From Macrosoma leucophasiata (lineage: Eukaryota > Arthropoda > Insecta > Lepidoptera > Hedylidae), in the NCBI GenBank assembly GCA_036365455.1, contig JAWQUS010000002.1:5456001-5520000 (forward strand): DNA of 64,000 bases, in the 5' to 3' direction. This document shows positions 1 to 11,560 of this stretch, one piece after another. A program made the translations under genes and the position numbers. Position 1 is the stretch's first letter; every line of letters starts with the position of its first letter. The notes under the pieces are model-generated. The model did not search any database. It was not told the DNA's origin and worked only from the letters and a program-made list of their open reading frames with translations.

Positions 1-513
1 ACGTCGCTGAAAATATTTTTTACATTAAATATTATCTAAAATTATAACCTTATCACTAATTATAGTTCGGGCTTCCACACCGAATTTAAATAAATTAATA
101 AAATACCTAATGGAATTAGAAGGGACGAATACATGTCATTTAAATAGGTATTGTAATTTATTTATGTACCTAAGCAATACGTAAGCATCAGACGAAAAAC
201 TTAAATTTATATGCGCATAAGGGAATATTCCTTTAATACGCTTACAAATGGATATTTTATGTTCAGAAATTCTGCAACATCAACGTTTTCTTTAATGCAA
301 TGTATTTTCAAGACTTATTCTACAAACTCGAACAAATTGGTTCTCAGCTATCAGATTGGAATTAGTTTTAAGTTCAAAGAATTGACTTTGCACGGCTGAC
401 AAATGATATGCGGGTAGAATAACAAACGACCAAGACGAAGTGGGCTTTTTAATTGTCCTTTGTTCTGATTTTTTTGTTAGGCCCTACAAAATTTTAGATC
501 TTTTATTATGGTT

Positions 514-547
514 GTTGTCAACTCTTATTTGAGTAAGAGTTGACAAC
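514..547. repeat. Short perfect hairpin
   Basis: Two 14-base arms (514-527 and 534-547) are exact reverse complements around a 6-base loop. It is one of a dozen such local inverted duplications in the window. Confidence 0.7.
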
Positions 548-647
548 TACCGTTAAAGTTAGATGATGCAATTCCAGTCTATCTGTTTATCTTTATTTGA
601 AATCATATGAACTAACCAAACGTGTCCGGTAGGTACTTAGATGATAA

Positions 648-792
648 CCCCCTTATTCATAAACGTATTTTAGCTAAAGTCTTGCTAATGTCTTCTTTGT
701 CCTTTTCTATCCTGCACATTTGACAATGCAACTGACAAAGACAAAGTATTCTATAGCTAAAACGTATCTAATGTACGTTTATGAATAAGGGG
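648..792. mobile_element. Small MITE, inverted ends CCCCTTATTCATAAACG
   Basis: The sequence starts CCCCCTTATTCATAAACG and ends with its reverse complement, with little coding capacity between. A second copy of the same design lies at 52963-53090, so this is a dispersed family. I could not read a clear target duplication. Confidence 0.65.
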
Positions 793-1412
793 ATAAGTCT
801 ATTTTACCCGGTATGACTAATTTAGGTAGGATAGATACTAAAGAACATGCACCACAAATTACAAGGATATTTTTTGAAAATTCCAATTCTAATAGATATC
901 TATCGATATTAAATTTGCTTAACACTGGGACTTTTTAAGTTACATCCGTTTGTAAGACTCGAAGACACGGTACTTATTTGCGAAATCTATGCATTATTAG
1001 TGCACAATTCTTCAAATAAGATCGATGAGTTGAATTCAGTAATACCTAATACTCGAGATTAATCCCTTAATATAGTTTTATTTGTATGTAGGAAAGCTAG
1101 TCACGTAGCTATTCAGACGAAGTAAAGAAACTCTATAAAACTACAAGGTTTCTCTTCGTTTATCAAAATAAATACAATATTTCCAAACCTGAGATGTTGT
1201 GACTAACAATTTCTTGTTGTAATACGTCTACTACAAAGTTATAGTAATTAGTTCAAGTAATTTTATTTGATACAAATTGGGTTTAATGGTTGAACATTTT
1301 TATTCCAGGAGAGTGGCAAACAAGCATACCTACATCCTCTCGGAGACATCGATCTGACACCAAAATATTAACAATAGTTTAAATCATATCGAAGTCGAAG
1401 GTCATGCATAAG

Positions 1413-1581
1413 AATGTACGGTCCTGAAATTTTGACAGAGGCATAACACCTTAGGCCTCAGAATTGGTAACGCATCTGCATTTGGACCTTGGTCTTTCTG
1501 TACGTGTCTATAGGCTGCAGTCATCACTTAACATCAATAAGAACTGCATGCTTGTTTGCCACTTCCATTACATAAAAAAAG
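1413..1581 (+). mobile_element. SINE-A copy, 5' truncated
   Basis: This matches the 3' half of the most frequent short repeat in the window (full copies at 29733 and 35994) and ends in CATTACATAAAAAAA. The 5' start ACTGGTGGTAGAGC is missing, as expected for incomplete reverse transcription. Confidence 0.75.
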
Positions 1582-2122
1582 AAGATGCCAACGAATTGAT
1601 CTGATATTTTAATATTTGACGTCAGCATAAAAAATCGATAGATACTTACAAAAGTACTGAACAACGAAAGCCCGTTCACTTCGCCCACTATCAAAGGGCA
1701 CAATACTGGACATCGAATGACCCCGAGCGTGCTTTACGGTACCGGCCGACTCGATGTGGGGCCGTTCCATTATTGTACCATAGCGGTCTGCTTGACCTTT
1801 ATTGTGAGAGTATAAATTAACCTTAAGATGAGGCATGTGAAGTCACGGCGCTAAAGCACGTTTTTTCAGATCAGAGTAACGAACAAGCATAGAGGAGCCG
1901 AAACTAGATCGACCTTCACCTATCTGTTTACCGAATGAAACTTTTTTAAATCATAATTAAAACATAAACAAACACGCCTTGTATATATTGCCTATCAAAA
2001 TATATAAAAAAAAGTTTGTTTCCCTTAATTAATTGACCAGTTTAAATACCTTGATTAACTCATTTTATTAAAAGGCTGATATTGAAAGCCGAGTAAACAC
2101 TAGATGGCTAAAGTTAAAAGCG

Positions 2123-2292
2123 TTGACTAGAGTCCTCTGTAACTTCACACCTGTAATCCCCGAAGGGGTAGGCAGAGGTAAATGCATGCATTCAAGCATA
2201 CATGCAAACACCCACGATTCGCCGGTTACGTTTTGGCCCATGTAACAGGTGGCGAGCCTGTTGACATCTCCGGGCATATTACCAAACTTCGA
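2123..2292 (-). mobile_element. SINE-C fragment (3' part)
   Basis: On the - strand this matches the body and 3' end of the tRNA-derived SINE-C copies at 15779 and 26667, including the GTTACATGGGCC and GGGATTACAGG stretches. The tRNA-like head is absent. It abuts a SINE-B copy directly. Confidence 0.7.
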
Positions 2293-2518
2293 GATAAATA
2301 AATAAAAAAATAATAAAATACGCTTACACTCACAGCCCCACAGTAGGAATAAACCTGTGTCGTGGGTGCCGTTGTACACATACAACACATACACAAACAC
2401 CCACCAGACCCGAAACAAATATCTGTAGGCCATACAAATATTTGTCGCGGTGCGGGGATCGAACCCGCGACCCTTCGAATCAAACGGTCATTTCACACCG
2501 CTGGACTAACCGGGTCGT
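2293..2518 (-). mobile_element. SINE-B copy (tRNA-derived)
   Basis: On the - strand it starts with CCGGTTAGTCCAGCGG, carrying a pol III A box (TAGTCCAGCGG) and a B box (GGTTCGATCCC), followed by a unique body and an A/T-rich tail. Near-identical copies are at 7074 (+) and 33511 (-). The first 70 bases look like a tRNA gene but the whole is a SINE. Confidence 0.85.
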
Positions 2519-3109
2519 CCAGCGGTGTGAGATGACCGTTACGGCGGGGAGATTCTGCAAAATTTCCAGAAAATGGAAAAGTCCGAATAGAATCAGAGAT
2601 TCACAACCAAAATAAAAATATACTTGAAGTGATCCTTGCAAATTCAGGCAAGTAAAGTCATGGCGCTTTAGTATGTGTATCAGTTGGATCAATTGAATCG
2701 TTAAGGCGTATCTTGGGAACATGCTGTGAATACTGAGCGCAAAGCGTGAGCGTGCCTTTCATTTTCAATCATAAGGATACGAAGTTAGTAAATTACACAG
2801 AAATGGTAATATTAAGCTAATATGAGGAGCATTCCATGAAATATTCATTGTGACATACTTCTAAATTCATGAAATGATTCAAAACAACATAAAAGTGCTT
2901 CTGTAACAAAACGCAGGATCGTTTTGTTTCGGTTTGATTAGATTAATTTAAAAAGACAATTAACTATAACTTAAGGGTTATTTAATGGCAAACGGGAGAA
3001 AAATAAAACAGGGTGATTTATATAATTACATATGTATGAAACATCAAATCTAATCTAACAAAAAAAACTTCAAATTTGCCACGAAATACAGGCGAATAAA
3101 TTCATCCAT
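2519..3109. other. Intergenic, nothing recognised
   Basis: AT-rich sequence with no supported gene or recognised repeat. Confidence 0.5.
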
Positions 3110-3192
3110 TAATTTAGTTAAATTTAAATAAACTATATTAAAAAATGTTTTGAATTATCTTAAAAAATGCGAAGAAACTTTTTCCCCAACCT
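3110..3192. mobile_element. Solo end of a mariner element
   Basis: About 80 bases, ending in TTTTTCCCCAACCT, match nearly base for base the right end of the mariner relic at 20645-20723. It is an orphan terminal fragment of the same family. Confidence 0.65.
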
Positions 3193-3269
3193 GATATAAA
3201 AGAATACATATAAATATTATTTATGACAATAGTAACAGTTAAAAGAGAAGCAGTGATGACGGTGCAATT

Positions 3270-3655
3270 TGCAACATTTAATTTTGATTAGAGATAGATA
3301 AGAAATGTTCTTTCAGCCTGCGTTTGAATGAAAACTTACTCGGAGCCTTCGTGATATGTAGGGGAAGCGTGTTCCAGAGTTTAATAGCTGTAACAGCGAA
3401 GGAATTGGAATAAAAACCAGTATGGTGCGACGGGATATGGAGTTTAAGGTTTTCGGCAGAACGAAGATAGTGGTTGTGTGAATCCCCGAGAATTTGAAAA
3501 TATGATTTTAGATAATTAGGAGCACAAGGATCGTTAAGGATGGTGAAAAGCATACAGAGTATCCGAGTGGATCTCCTTTCGCGAATTGGTAGCCAATTAA
3601 GCTGGGAACAGTAGCAGGAAGGTGGTCGTATTTACGTAGCCCGAAGATATACCTG
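3270..3655 (-). pseudogene. LINE reverse-transcriptase C-terminus (relic)
   Basis: The - strand reads QLNWLPIRERR, then an LRSAENL segment and TAIKLWNTLPLHI before a stop near 3278. This order (LNWLP, RS, then a W-N-x-L-P motif) is the usual C-terminal tail of non-LTR retrotransposon ORF2 proteins of the Jockey/CR1 type. The frame is shifted near 3620 and everything upstream, including the catalytic domain, is missing. It is a dead 5'-truncated copy. Confidence 0.75.
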
Positions 3656-5138
3656 GTACAATTGTTCAGAATTATGAATTATGAATTACGAATCATGTAT
3701 TTTAATAAAGTTACTGCGACCGAGAAATCTTGAATCACAAGTTGGAATCAGAGACAGAATGCAGACGTTTTCTCCTATTCATCCTTCCAGCACACTGCTT
3801 TTAAATAGCCCGTCAAGTCATCGCGAACGCAAACCCAAAAGCTTTTTTCTTTTGATGCACCAGCTCCGGGAATCTGTTTCGCTACGCTGCAGGGTAGCAT
3901 AGACACTAGGTTTGCCAATTATTCTCAATTTTCTCTCAGACATTTTACGAGTTACAAACATTTGATATTCCAATTGGTAACGTCAAATACTGGTGCATTA
4001 AAAGAAAAAGCTTACACGCATTTTAATGTGGTGCCTGCGTTAATCCTATAGATATGCTCATTGATATACAAAAAACCCTGTATGCTACGTAAGGCGATTA
4101 CGAAATCGATGGTAGTTGCAAATCATTTTTAAAACTGCTGTTAGACAAATTGATGTCACTTTAGTCTGCCTGGGACCTCTGCTCGTACCTACATCAGAGA
4201 ATATGTAATAATACTTCCTACATTTCAAATTGCTTACCTCACTTTGAAGCTAAACATGATTACGGGTATTTTATAAAGCGGATTCTTAAGTATTAATATA
4301 GCTCTTTTGACATAAATTCTCTCGGATGTTCCTTTGCTTCCAAGGTTACCGGAGCGGAATTTAATAATGATACCATTTTTACTTTGGTTGGTTTTTATGA
4401 AACAAGGGATCAAAAATACTTTATTTCAGACTTTTAGGATAAAGGAGATGTTGCAAAAATGTATGGACCTCCGGCCATGTATTGTACATAATATCATTAA
4501 CAGGCAAAATCAATATAATAACGTTATTTACTGCATATCTTCACTTATTTAGTTTTGTTTGCAGTTACAAAATATTATTTGCAGTTAAAATTGCAACTAA
4601 AAACCAACATGGCGAATATGGCGGGCGATGTCATTTTTACAAATTCCACTAATAAGGAATACAAATCGATTTCCAATTTAAAGAGATTCATCGGAACTTC
4701 TTTAATTAGATCGATTCGATACATTGTTTTTTTCTTATTATGTGATGTACTAGTAAGATACAGATAACATTAGTTTTGTATTATCTACATAGGTACTATC
4801 CCAAGCGTAGGCTGTATCGCCGCCATGTTGAACATGGTTGAAAATGATAAAATCGTTTGAATTAAATGTGGTTGTAACTCTAAAACATATTCTTAAATAA
4901 ATTAATTGTATTTTTTTCGGATTCTTCTTTAATTTACCCATTTTTTGAGTAAGTGTACGAACCAGAGCCGAGCTCGCAACATCTCCTTTATCTACTTGCC
5001 GCTAAATGGTAGTGTTCGGCGTAATCATGTTCCAGTCAGGTAGTAATGTAGGGATTTAAATATCTGGTTAGTTCTGGTTTAAGTTTATAGGCTTAAATAT
5101 TACTATTACTTACTTTGCTACTTGTCTTTATGATATCC
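3656..5138. other. Intergenic, nothing recognised
   Basis: No open frame has family resemblance. A phrase near 4060 (ACAAAAAACCCTGTAT) recurs at about 31203, so parts are old repeats. Confidence 0.45.
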
Positions 5139-5320
5139 CTACTAATATTATAAAAGCGAAAGTAGCTCTGTCTGTCTGTCTGTTACTTTTTCACGTCCAA
5201 ACGACTGAACCGATTTAAATGAAATTACAGTACAGAGATAGAGTTGACTTTGAGAAAGAACATAGGATACTTTTTAAACGACATCCACGCGGGCGAATCC
5301 ACGGGCAACAGCTAGTAAAA
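5139..5320 (+). repeat. Lepidopteran interspersed repeat (TACTAATATTATAAA ... CAGCTAGTA)
   Basis: It starts TACTAATATTATAAAAGCG, has a run of CTGT repeats and a CACGCGGGCGAA block, and ends ACAGCTAGTA. Relatives with the same phrases are at 6067, 29460, 30398 and 35835. The layout fits an RTE-like LINE tail. The CTAG-T end would also fit a Helitron terminus, and I cannot decide between them. Confidence 0.6.
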
Positions 5321-6066
5321 AATAATAATTATGAAACTGGATTATGCTAGCCATAAAACTTTTGCGTTAAATACCTAGGTATACAAGTTATCTAAGCTAG
5401 GAACAAGTTACGAACAAGATTTCCCAAATTTACATCAGTGGGGTCGGTTGGTAAATAAATAGGTACTTTTTTGCTTAAAAATTAAATTAAAGGTATTCTA
5501 TTTCGGTACCTGTTTTATTATTATTTTTTTATATACGTAGTTATCTAAATAGAAATAAAATAATATAACCTAGATTGATAATCTTTTTTTGACTCTGGGC
5601 AGAACTCTGGAGACAAGTTAGGTAAATCAACAAAAGTTCAAAAGTCTTAGGAATCGGCGTGCATGTAAAGATAATTATCTGGTGCTTTACACTCTCTGAC
5701 TACCCCGTAAGGGACTTGGCTCAGGCTGCTTTATTAATTAACTTACTACATATGTAAACTACGAATTTGGTGGTTAAGGTATGCTTAACTATTAAGTACT
5801 TGCATGTCCTCCATTACAAAACAGAAAAAGAGTGACAACCCTAAAATCTAGCGTAATTTCAAACAAGGAACACGCCACGGGTATCGATTGTGCTGCGGCG
5901 CAAACTACAGATAATAATACAGGTGAATGCAATCTCATTGCACTTTTTTTTTTTTCAACTCTGTATTACGAGCAGTGCATACATAGGTCAAACAAAGTCC
6001 CGATTTCATCCACTTAAAGCCTTCAACAGAATCACTTCAGGTTTGTAATATTTTTAATTGCAATTA
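5321..6066. other. Intergenic with an RTE tail relic
   Basis: Around 5680-5725 a phrase CCCCGTAAGGGACTTGGC matches the RTE 3' tail seen at 38490 and 46970. Nothing else is recognisable. Confidence 0.45.
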
Positions 6067-6245
6067 CCTAGCTATTGCGCGCGACTTCGTCCGCGTGTAC
6101 TTTAAAATTTCCTATGTAACCCCTGAACGGGATAAAAAGTATCCTATGTGTTACGGTTATATACTCTACCTGTGTACAAAATTTCATCGAAATCCGTCCA
6201 GGCACTTTAGCGTGACTGAGAAACAAACATCCATAATTTCACAAT
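6067..6245 (+). repeat. Copy of the CGACTTCGTCCGCGTG repeat
   Basis: It contains GCGACTTCGTCCGCGTG and the phrase ATGTAACCCCTGAACGG, then a tail resembling the repeats at 29460 and 30398. Confidence 0.55.
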
Positions 6246-6304
6246 TATAATAGAAGTGATTCTCTTTTGTAACCTACTGCTACAAGAAATATTGCACAAC
6301 GACC

Positions 6305-6583
6305 TTTTTTTTTGGAGGTGGCAAACAAGCATGCGGTTCACATTGATGTTAAGTAATGACTGCAGCCTATAGACACCCACACAAAGACCAAGGTCGAAAT
6401 GCAGATGCGTTACCACTCCTGAGGCCTAATGTGTTTTGCCTCTGTGCGGGAAATTACAGGGCCGTACATTACCACCTGACCGGAACACGATAGTGCTGAA
6501 CACTACCATTTAGCGGCAAGTATATTAGGTAATGCGGTGGTGTCCAAGCCCGCGAGCGCCGTCACTGGAGTTCTACCACCAAT
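6305..6583 (-). mobile_element. SINE-A copy
   Basis: Nearly full-length - strand copy: the T-rich run at 6305 is its A-tail and TTCTACCACC near 6580 its 5' end. Confidence 0.8.
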
Positions 6584-7073
6584 AAAAACCTCAAGAAAGA
6601 CACTTCGGTTTATTTGGTTATAGAGCGTTATCTCTTTCGCACCTTACCTATGTGGCGTTTGTAGCGCATTTTGAACAAGTTTGGACCAATACCGAACTAT
6701 CAGCGCTTACGTAAGCAGTGTGCAGCAGAGATAACGTTCTACGAAGTCGAAACCAGCCGATTGTCTCTTTCGTTGGCTCGATGTTCAATATTTCTTGCTG
6801 GGTACTTTAAAATTCATTTCATTACTATAAAAGGTCCAAAATGAAACAAATTTTGAAATATTAGATATCATCATTAGCGCTCAATACATTACCTACCACC
6901 AATCGATCAATTCACAACTAAATAACCATTTCCAAAACTCACCGAAAGGTGCAAGCGCACCTGTTTTGATTTTGTCACTCTCGATAACAAACTGATAACA
7001 TCTTTGTAGTCGTTATACTTGCAACTTAATCGTTCAATACAAGCAGGTGGGCAAAACCTGCATAACTTGACAA
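6584..7073. other. Intergenic, nothing recognised
   Basis: Unique-looking sequence without a supported gene. Confidence 0.4.
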
Positions 7074-7290
7074 CCCGGTTAGTCCAGCGGTGCGAAACCA
7101 CCGTTCGATTCGAAGGGTCGCGGGTTCGATCCCCGCACCGGGACAAATATTTGTATGACCTACAGATATTTGTTTCGGGTCTGGGTGTTTGTGTAAGTGT
7201 TGTGTGTGTACAACGGCATCTACGACTACAGGTTTATACCTAGTGTGGGGCTGTGAGTGTAAGCGTATTTTTTTTAATTTTTTTATTTAA
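7074..7290 (+). mobile_element. SINE-B copy (tRNA-derived), best preserved
   Basis: The head CCCGGTTAGTCCAGCGG has an A box (TAGTCCAGCGG) and GGTTCGATCCC a B box, correctly spaced for RNA polymerase III. The body (ACAAATATTTGTATG onward) is shared with copies at 2293 and 33511, and the element ends in a T/A-rich tail after AGCGTATTTT. Confidence 0.88.
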
Positions 7291-7395
7291 CTATGGGACA
7301 TTCGGAAACTCACTTATAGACGCTGGATGTGGCTGTCGTACTGACTCTATACTACTTGTGAGCTCGCGGGCTTAGGCTCACTATAATCTAATCTT

Positions 7396-7660
7396 CTTTT
7401 TTATGTAATGGAAGTGGCACACAAGCATGCTGTTCACATTGATGTTAAGTGATGACTGCAGCCTATAGACACCCATACAAAGACCAAGGTTAAAATGCAG
7501 ATGCGTTACTACCCCTGAGGCCTAAGGTGTTATGCCTCTGTGCCGGAAATTGGTAGTGGAACACGATAGTTCTGAACACTACCATTTAGCGGCAAGCATA
7601 TTAGGTAATGCGGTGGTAACCTACGCCCGCGAGCTCCGTTACTAGAGCTCTACCACCAGT
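7396..7660 (-). mobile_element. SINE-A copy
   Basis: - strand copy with both ends readable: TTATGTAATGGAAGTGGC (3' end) and TACCACCAGT (reverse of the ACTGGTGGTA start). It is missing a short internal piece compared with the 29733 copy. Confidence 0.85.
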
Positions 7661-7951
7661 AAAAAACCTACGACCTACTAAATATGCACGTGAGTTAATC
7701 AGTCAAGATGCATCGGAGGAGTTCAATACCAAATATAAAAATAACCACTTTTTACTAAATGCATATGTATACACGGTACATATACCAAAAATTTTTTTTT
7801 ACAATTTTTGTCTATCTGTCTGTTTGGCGGGGCTAATCTTGGGGACGGATTGGACCGATTTTGACGGGACTTTCACTGGCAGATAGCTGATGTAATAAAG
7901 AATAACTTAGGCTACTTTTATACTAGCTGCGCCCACGACTTCGTCCGGGTA

Positions 7952-8194
7952 AAGAAAAGAGAAAAGAAAAGAAAACATTTATTTGGACAGCACAGAGACA
8001 TGACGATACAAATTGCCAGACGATTGGTACACAGGTACAATTAAACAAAAAGCAAAAACAATAACAATTAAAAAAGAAAAAAAAAGAGATTAAGTCTCGC
8101 GGCTGGTCCAAATGGGAGCCCAGATCAGCTTCATGTCAAGTCGATCACATCAATCGACTTGACGCTGATTTTCATCTGGGACCCTGGTGTTCAT
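7952..8194 (-). mobile_element. SINE-D copy with stem-loop start
   Basis: This 243-base element recurs at 11315-11560 with both ends in the same place. Read on the - strand it starts CACCAGGGTCCCAGATG, folds as a stem-loop (the AAGTCGAT arms), and ends AATAAATG followed by repeated TTTTC. It is flanked by CCGGGTA and CCTGGGTA. The unoccupied version of its target is visible at 28629-28714. The shared 5' end suggests a complete SINE-like family rather than a random LINE truncation. Confidence 0.75.
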
Positions 8195-8567
8195 CCTGGG
8201 TAGATACTGAACAATCATAAATGCTCACGCGGACGAAGTCGCGGGCACAGCTTGTTTAAAAATAAGAAGATACAGTAGCTAGCCAATCTATGAATCAATC
8301 ACTAGATACTTACTACCAGCGCTGCAACGTAACACATTACTGTTCCCATTTCTCGGAAACTGCGTTACTGATCTCTGAAACACCACCAGCTGACGCATCG
8401 TTCCACATTGGAACGGGTTTCGTGACGTCACAACACACGTTGCGTTATCCGAAAACATGACGAACGTCTTGTTTGATAATCGTTATGAAGGTTAATTTGG
8501 ATTACGATTGCGGACTGCGGTATACATTTTCGTAGTATCCGGATGTGTTCCGGGTTTTTAGAACATT

Positions 8568-8720
8568 CTCAGTAGCGTAGTGGTAGCAGGCCACTACTAC
8601 TACGCTGGTGGTCCTGGGTTCGATTCCCGGGTCGGGCTATCAGAGATAACGGTTTAAAATCCTTTATCTCTGGTTCTATTGGGTTTTTCCCATTTTCTGG
8701 AAGTTTCCCAGTACCTTTTC
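8568..8720 (+). mobile_element. SINE-C copy, 3' truncated
   Basis: It begins CTCAGTAGCGTAGTGGTAG with an A box (TAGCGTAGTGG) and carries the B box GGTTCGATTCC, then the TATCTCTGGTTCTATTGGG body. It stops at GTACCTTTT. Confidence 0.8.
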
Positions 8721-9163
8721 ATACTTAGGTATCTAATTAATATACCTACACAAAAAAAATTGAGAACGTGAAATGTAACTTTGCACTTGAATTCGTCGAA
8801 CTGGTAGCTAATAAAGGTAATTTCAACGGTTGTTTTTTGGAGAAACCTTTTTTGCGTCATGAGAATGCGAACGAGCACGTTGATGGTAAGTGTACCATCA
8901 GTGTCGACAGTGAGTTAACTCTATAACATCCTCTATAATAACCTCTACATATAACAAGCCTTTAGTGTGGATTGCCATTCTTAAGGCCTGAGTTGTTATA
9001 CTCCGCTATCAAAAAACGGAGTGTTAAGTATTCCACCTTTTTTCAGTAAGTCCGGTATTGGTCCAAAACTTGATCAAAATGGTCGACAAAAGTCACATAG
9101 TTAAGGTGCAAAAGAGATTCATAACGCTCTTATCAGATCTGAAATAAGGTGAAATAAAAATTT
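8721..9163. other. Intergenic, nothing recognised
   Basis: No supported feature. Confidence 0.4.
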
Positions 9164-9238
9164 GACTTCGGGCAGGAATCGAACCTGCGACCTCAGGATA
9201 ACCAGTCCAGCCGCTTTACCACTAAGCTACCGAAGTCC
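9164..9238 (-). ncRNA. tRNA-like sequence (pseudo-tRNA or SINE head)
   Basis: On the - strand ACTTCGG pairs with CCGAAGT (acceptor), GCTT with AAGC (D arm) and GCAGG with CCTGC (T arm). There is a clean A box (TAGCTTAGTGG) and B box (GGTTCGATTCC). The anticodon stem is poor: only GGA/TCC pairs well, with a T-T mismatch, around loop CTGGTTA, which would give anticodon GGT. There is one extra base between the D and anticodon stems. A functional tRNA is unlikely; a pseudogene or a SINE promoter head fits better. Confidence 0.45.
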
Positions 9239-9397
9239 CACACCGATGCGTCAAATTTTGCTATCCCTTTTTGATTTTAACCGATTTAGGGTCGGTGAAC
9301 GACATCCATTGATAACTAATTAAATAGCTATACAACCGATATGATAGACTTTGCAGTTTATACAATATCCTTATCCTTAAGATGGGCTTTGGAACTC

Positions 9398-9665
9398 TGC
9401 CAGTGAATGACAAAGAATGTCCCATATTTTTTTGTTTAGTCTTGTCTTGCCGTTTGTAAAAGAGAGTATGGAACATTCTGTTGATACCTATTTATATTAT
9501 TAAGTATTTTTGGACCATTATTTATTTTATTTTGTTTACTTTGACATATATATAATCAACGTATCAGTTGTTATTCGCTTTAATTTTTAATTTTGTAATT
9601 TGACCTATTACAAGCAAATTCTATTTTTTCCAAGTGATTAAATAAATTTTTGAGTTTGAGTTTGA
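9398..9665 (+). mobile_element. LINE 3' tail with TTTGAG repeats
   Basis: About 265 bases closely match 55139-55413, including GTATCAGTTGTTATTCGC and TCCAAGTGATTAAAT. It ends in TTTTTGAGTTTGAGTTTGA. A short tandem tail after a conserved 3' end is typical of non-LTR retrotransposons, but no coding part is present. Confidence 0.6.
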
Positions 9666-10208
9666 TGTCGCTGTTCCCTTTATAATTAAGGGAACAGCGA
9701 AAAAATTTTACTTTCCGTTTTTTTTTTAATTTCTAAAGTTAATTCGCATGTGTTATTGCGAAAAATAAATAGTACAGCAATATTTCTTGTTGGATGCTGT
9801 AAGATTGAAATATCAGAATCTGATAAGTCTGCCATAAGAAACGTTGGTATTGCCTCAGGCAGCTGTTTAGAAATAGAGTTACGGATTAAAATACTTAAAA
9901 ATCAACACCATTGTTTAAGGTTTTAATAATAACCTCTTGAAATTTTAAACAAAGATATTTTATATGCCAGTTCAGGTCTCTTTACATTATATGTATATTA
10001 TGATAATAAAATCGTACCTACACGACATTTATTTCAAAAGATTTAATTATACATCTTTTACTGGTGGTAGTGGTTTTATCGCCAATCCGCCTGCCCAGCG
10101 AGGCGGTTATGGCATATTATCCCCGAATAACGCACAACACTGTTGTGGGGGGCGTCTTTGGGGAAGGTTACGTCTAACAGTGGACGTCTATTGGTTGGAG
10201 TGATGACA
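9666..10208. other. Intergenic with a LINE tail scrap
   Basis: Near 10160-10200 the phrase AACAGTGGACGTCTATTGG resembles the end of the RTE LINE at 27545 and 37245. Otherwise nothing is recognised. Confidence 0.4.
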
Positions 10209-10455
10209 GGTGGTAGAGTTTTAGAGCAGGAGCTCGAAGACGTAGGCACCACCGCATTATCTAATCTGCTAGATGAAATGGCAGTGTTTAACACAAACGT
10301 GTTGGAGTTAGATGGTAACGTAAGATCCCGTGTTCACGGAGTTATCTCCGAGGTAACAACTAAGGCCTCAGGGGTAACTGCATTTCGTCCTCCGGTTTTT
10401 ATAGATGCTACAAGCTGGAATTCACTTACCATCGATGTGAACTGCATGCCTGTGT
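10209..10455 (+). mobile_element. SINE-A copy, old and diverged
   Basis: It begins GGTGGTAGAGTTTT and keeps GGCACCACCGCATTA, AAGGCCTCAGGGG and ATGTGAACTGCATGC in the family order, with many substitutions between. The open frame across it is accidental. Confidence 0.7.
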
Positions 10456-11305
10456 ATCTTACTACTATTATGAATGTAAAAGTATGGGTGGATGTTTGTT
10501 TGTTGCTCAATCACTAGGTGCTCACTAAGACGGGATATTGCGGAATTCGTAAGTAATGTAGGTTGCATTTAGTGTTGCCACTAGTTGCCAGGTGTCCCGA
10601 TTTGCATGGGACGTTCCGATTTTCAGGCCTCTGGGGACTAGTCCCGATTAACACCAAAAGCCTGTCTAAAGATTAATCATGTTTGGGTTCCGAGGCTTTT
10701 TATATATCAATTAATTAATTAATTGGCTTTTTACTGTCCCGATTTTTACCCCTGGGTCCCAATTTAGGTAAAACAAATCGGACCTGACAACACTTGTTGC
10801 ACCCGTGCGAAGCCGGTGCGCGCCGCTAGTCCATATAATATACAAGTAATAAGTAAGTAGATGGATCTGAGTCAAGATTTGTTAATGATTACCGTCTATC
10901 TTGATCTAACGCATGATAATAGGGATACCACTAAGGTCGGATGTCATGGGAGTGAGTCACCGTGATAAAATGATGCACAACCTTGTCTTGTACCGGTCGC
11001 TGACTCATGCGCACCTTTCCTTTCTTTTTGTTAACTAATCCTCTAGATATTTTTTTATTTTAACCGACTCGGCTAAAGTTGTAGCAACAATTTAATTCAT
11101 ACACCATTACTTAGTCTGAGAACCCGGGTCGGTCTTGGAAATTACTGAAAGAGATGTTTTGATATTTGAAGGGAAGATACACATACTTAATACCTAACTG
11201 TTTCGTGAGATATGATGACCTACGGCTTGATGAAATGTACCTGAAGTATATCAACAGTAGGCACACTCAATATTTATTCATCGCTTAATTTGTGGTGGTA
11301 GAGTC
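10456..11305. other. Intergenic, nothing recognised
   Basis: The phrase CCGTGCGAAGCCGGTGCG near 10804 recurs at 33050, marking a decayed repeat. No gene is supported. Confidence 0.4.
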
Positions 11306-11314
11306 AGAGAATAT

Positions 11315-11560
11315 AAGAAAAAAAAAGAAAAGAAAAGAAAACATTTATTTGGACAGCACAGAGACATGACGATACAAATTGCCAGACGATTGGTACACAG
11401 GTACAATTAAACAAAAAGCAAAAACAATAACAATTAAAAAAGAAAAAAAAAAGAGATTAAGTCTCACAGCTGGTCCAAATGGGAGCCCAGATCAGCTTCA
11501 TGTCAAGTCGATAACATCAATCGACTTGACGCTGATTTTCATCTGGGACCCTGGTGTTTC
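11315..11560 (-). mobile_element. SINE-D copy
   Basis: Second copy of the 243-base element at 7952, very similar along its whole length. It is flanked by AGAGAATAT and ACGGAATAT, a 9-base duplication with two differences. Its - strand end has a TTTTC tail. Confidence 0.75.

Larger units (their letters stand above)
1..1412. other. AT-rich intergenic sequence
   Basis: No open frame here resembles a protein. The only structures I see are a short hairpin near 514-547 and a small inverted-repeat element at 648-792, both listed separately. Confidence 0.6.

Noticed and set aside
7074..7145. Possible tRNA gene with A and B boxes
   Set aside because: The same head with an identical 140-base downstream body recurs at 2293 and 33511, so it is a SINE, not a tRNA gene.
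10143..10517. 124-codon open frame
   Set aside because: It lies over a diverged SINE-A copy; the translation has no family likeness.
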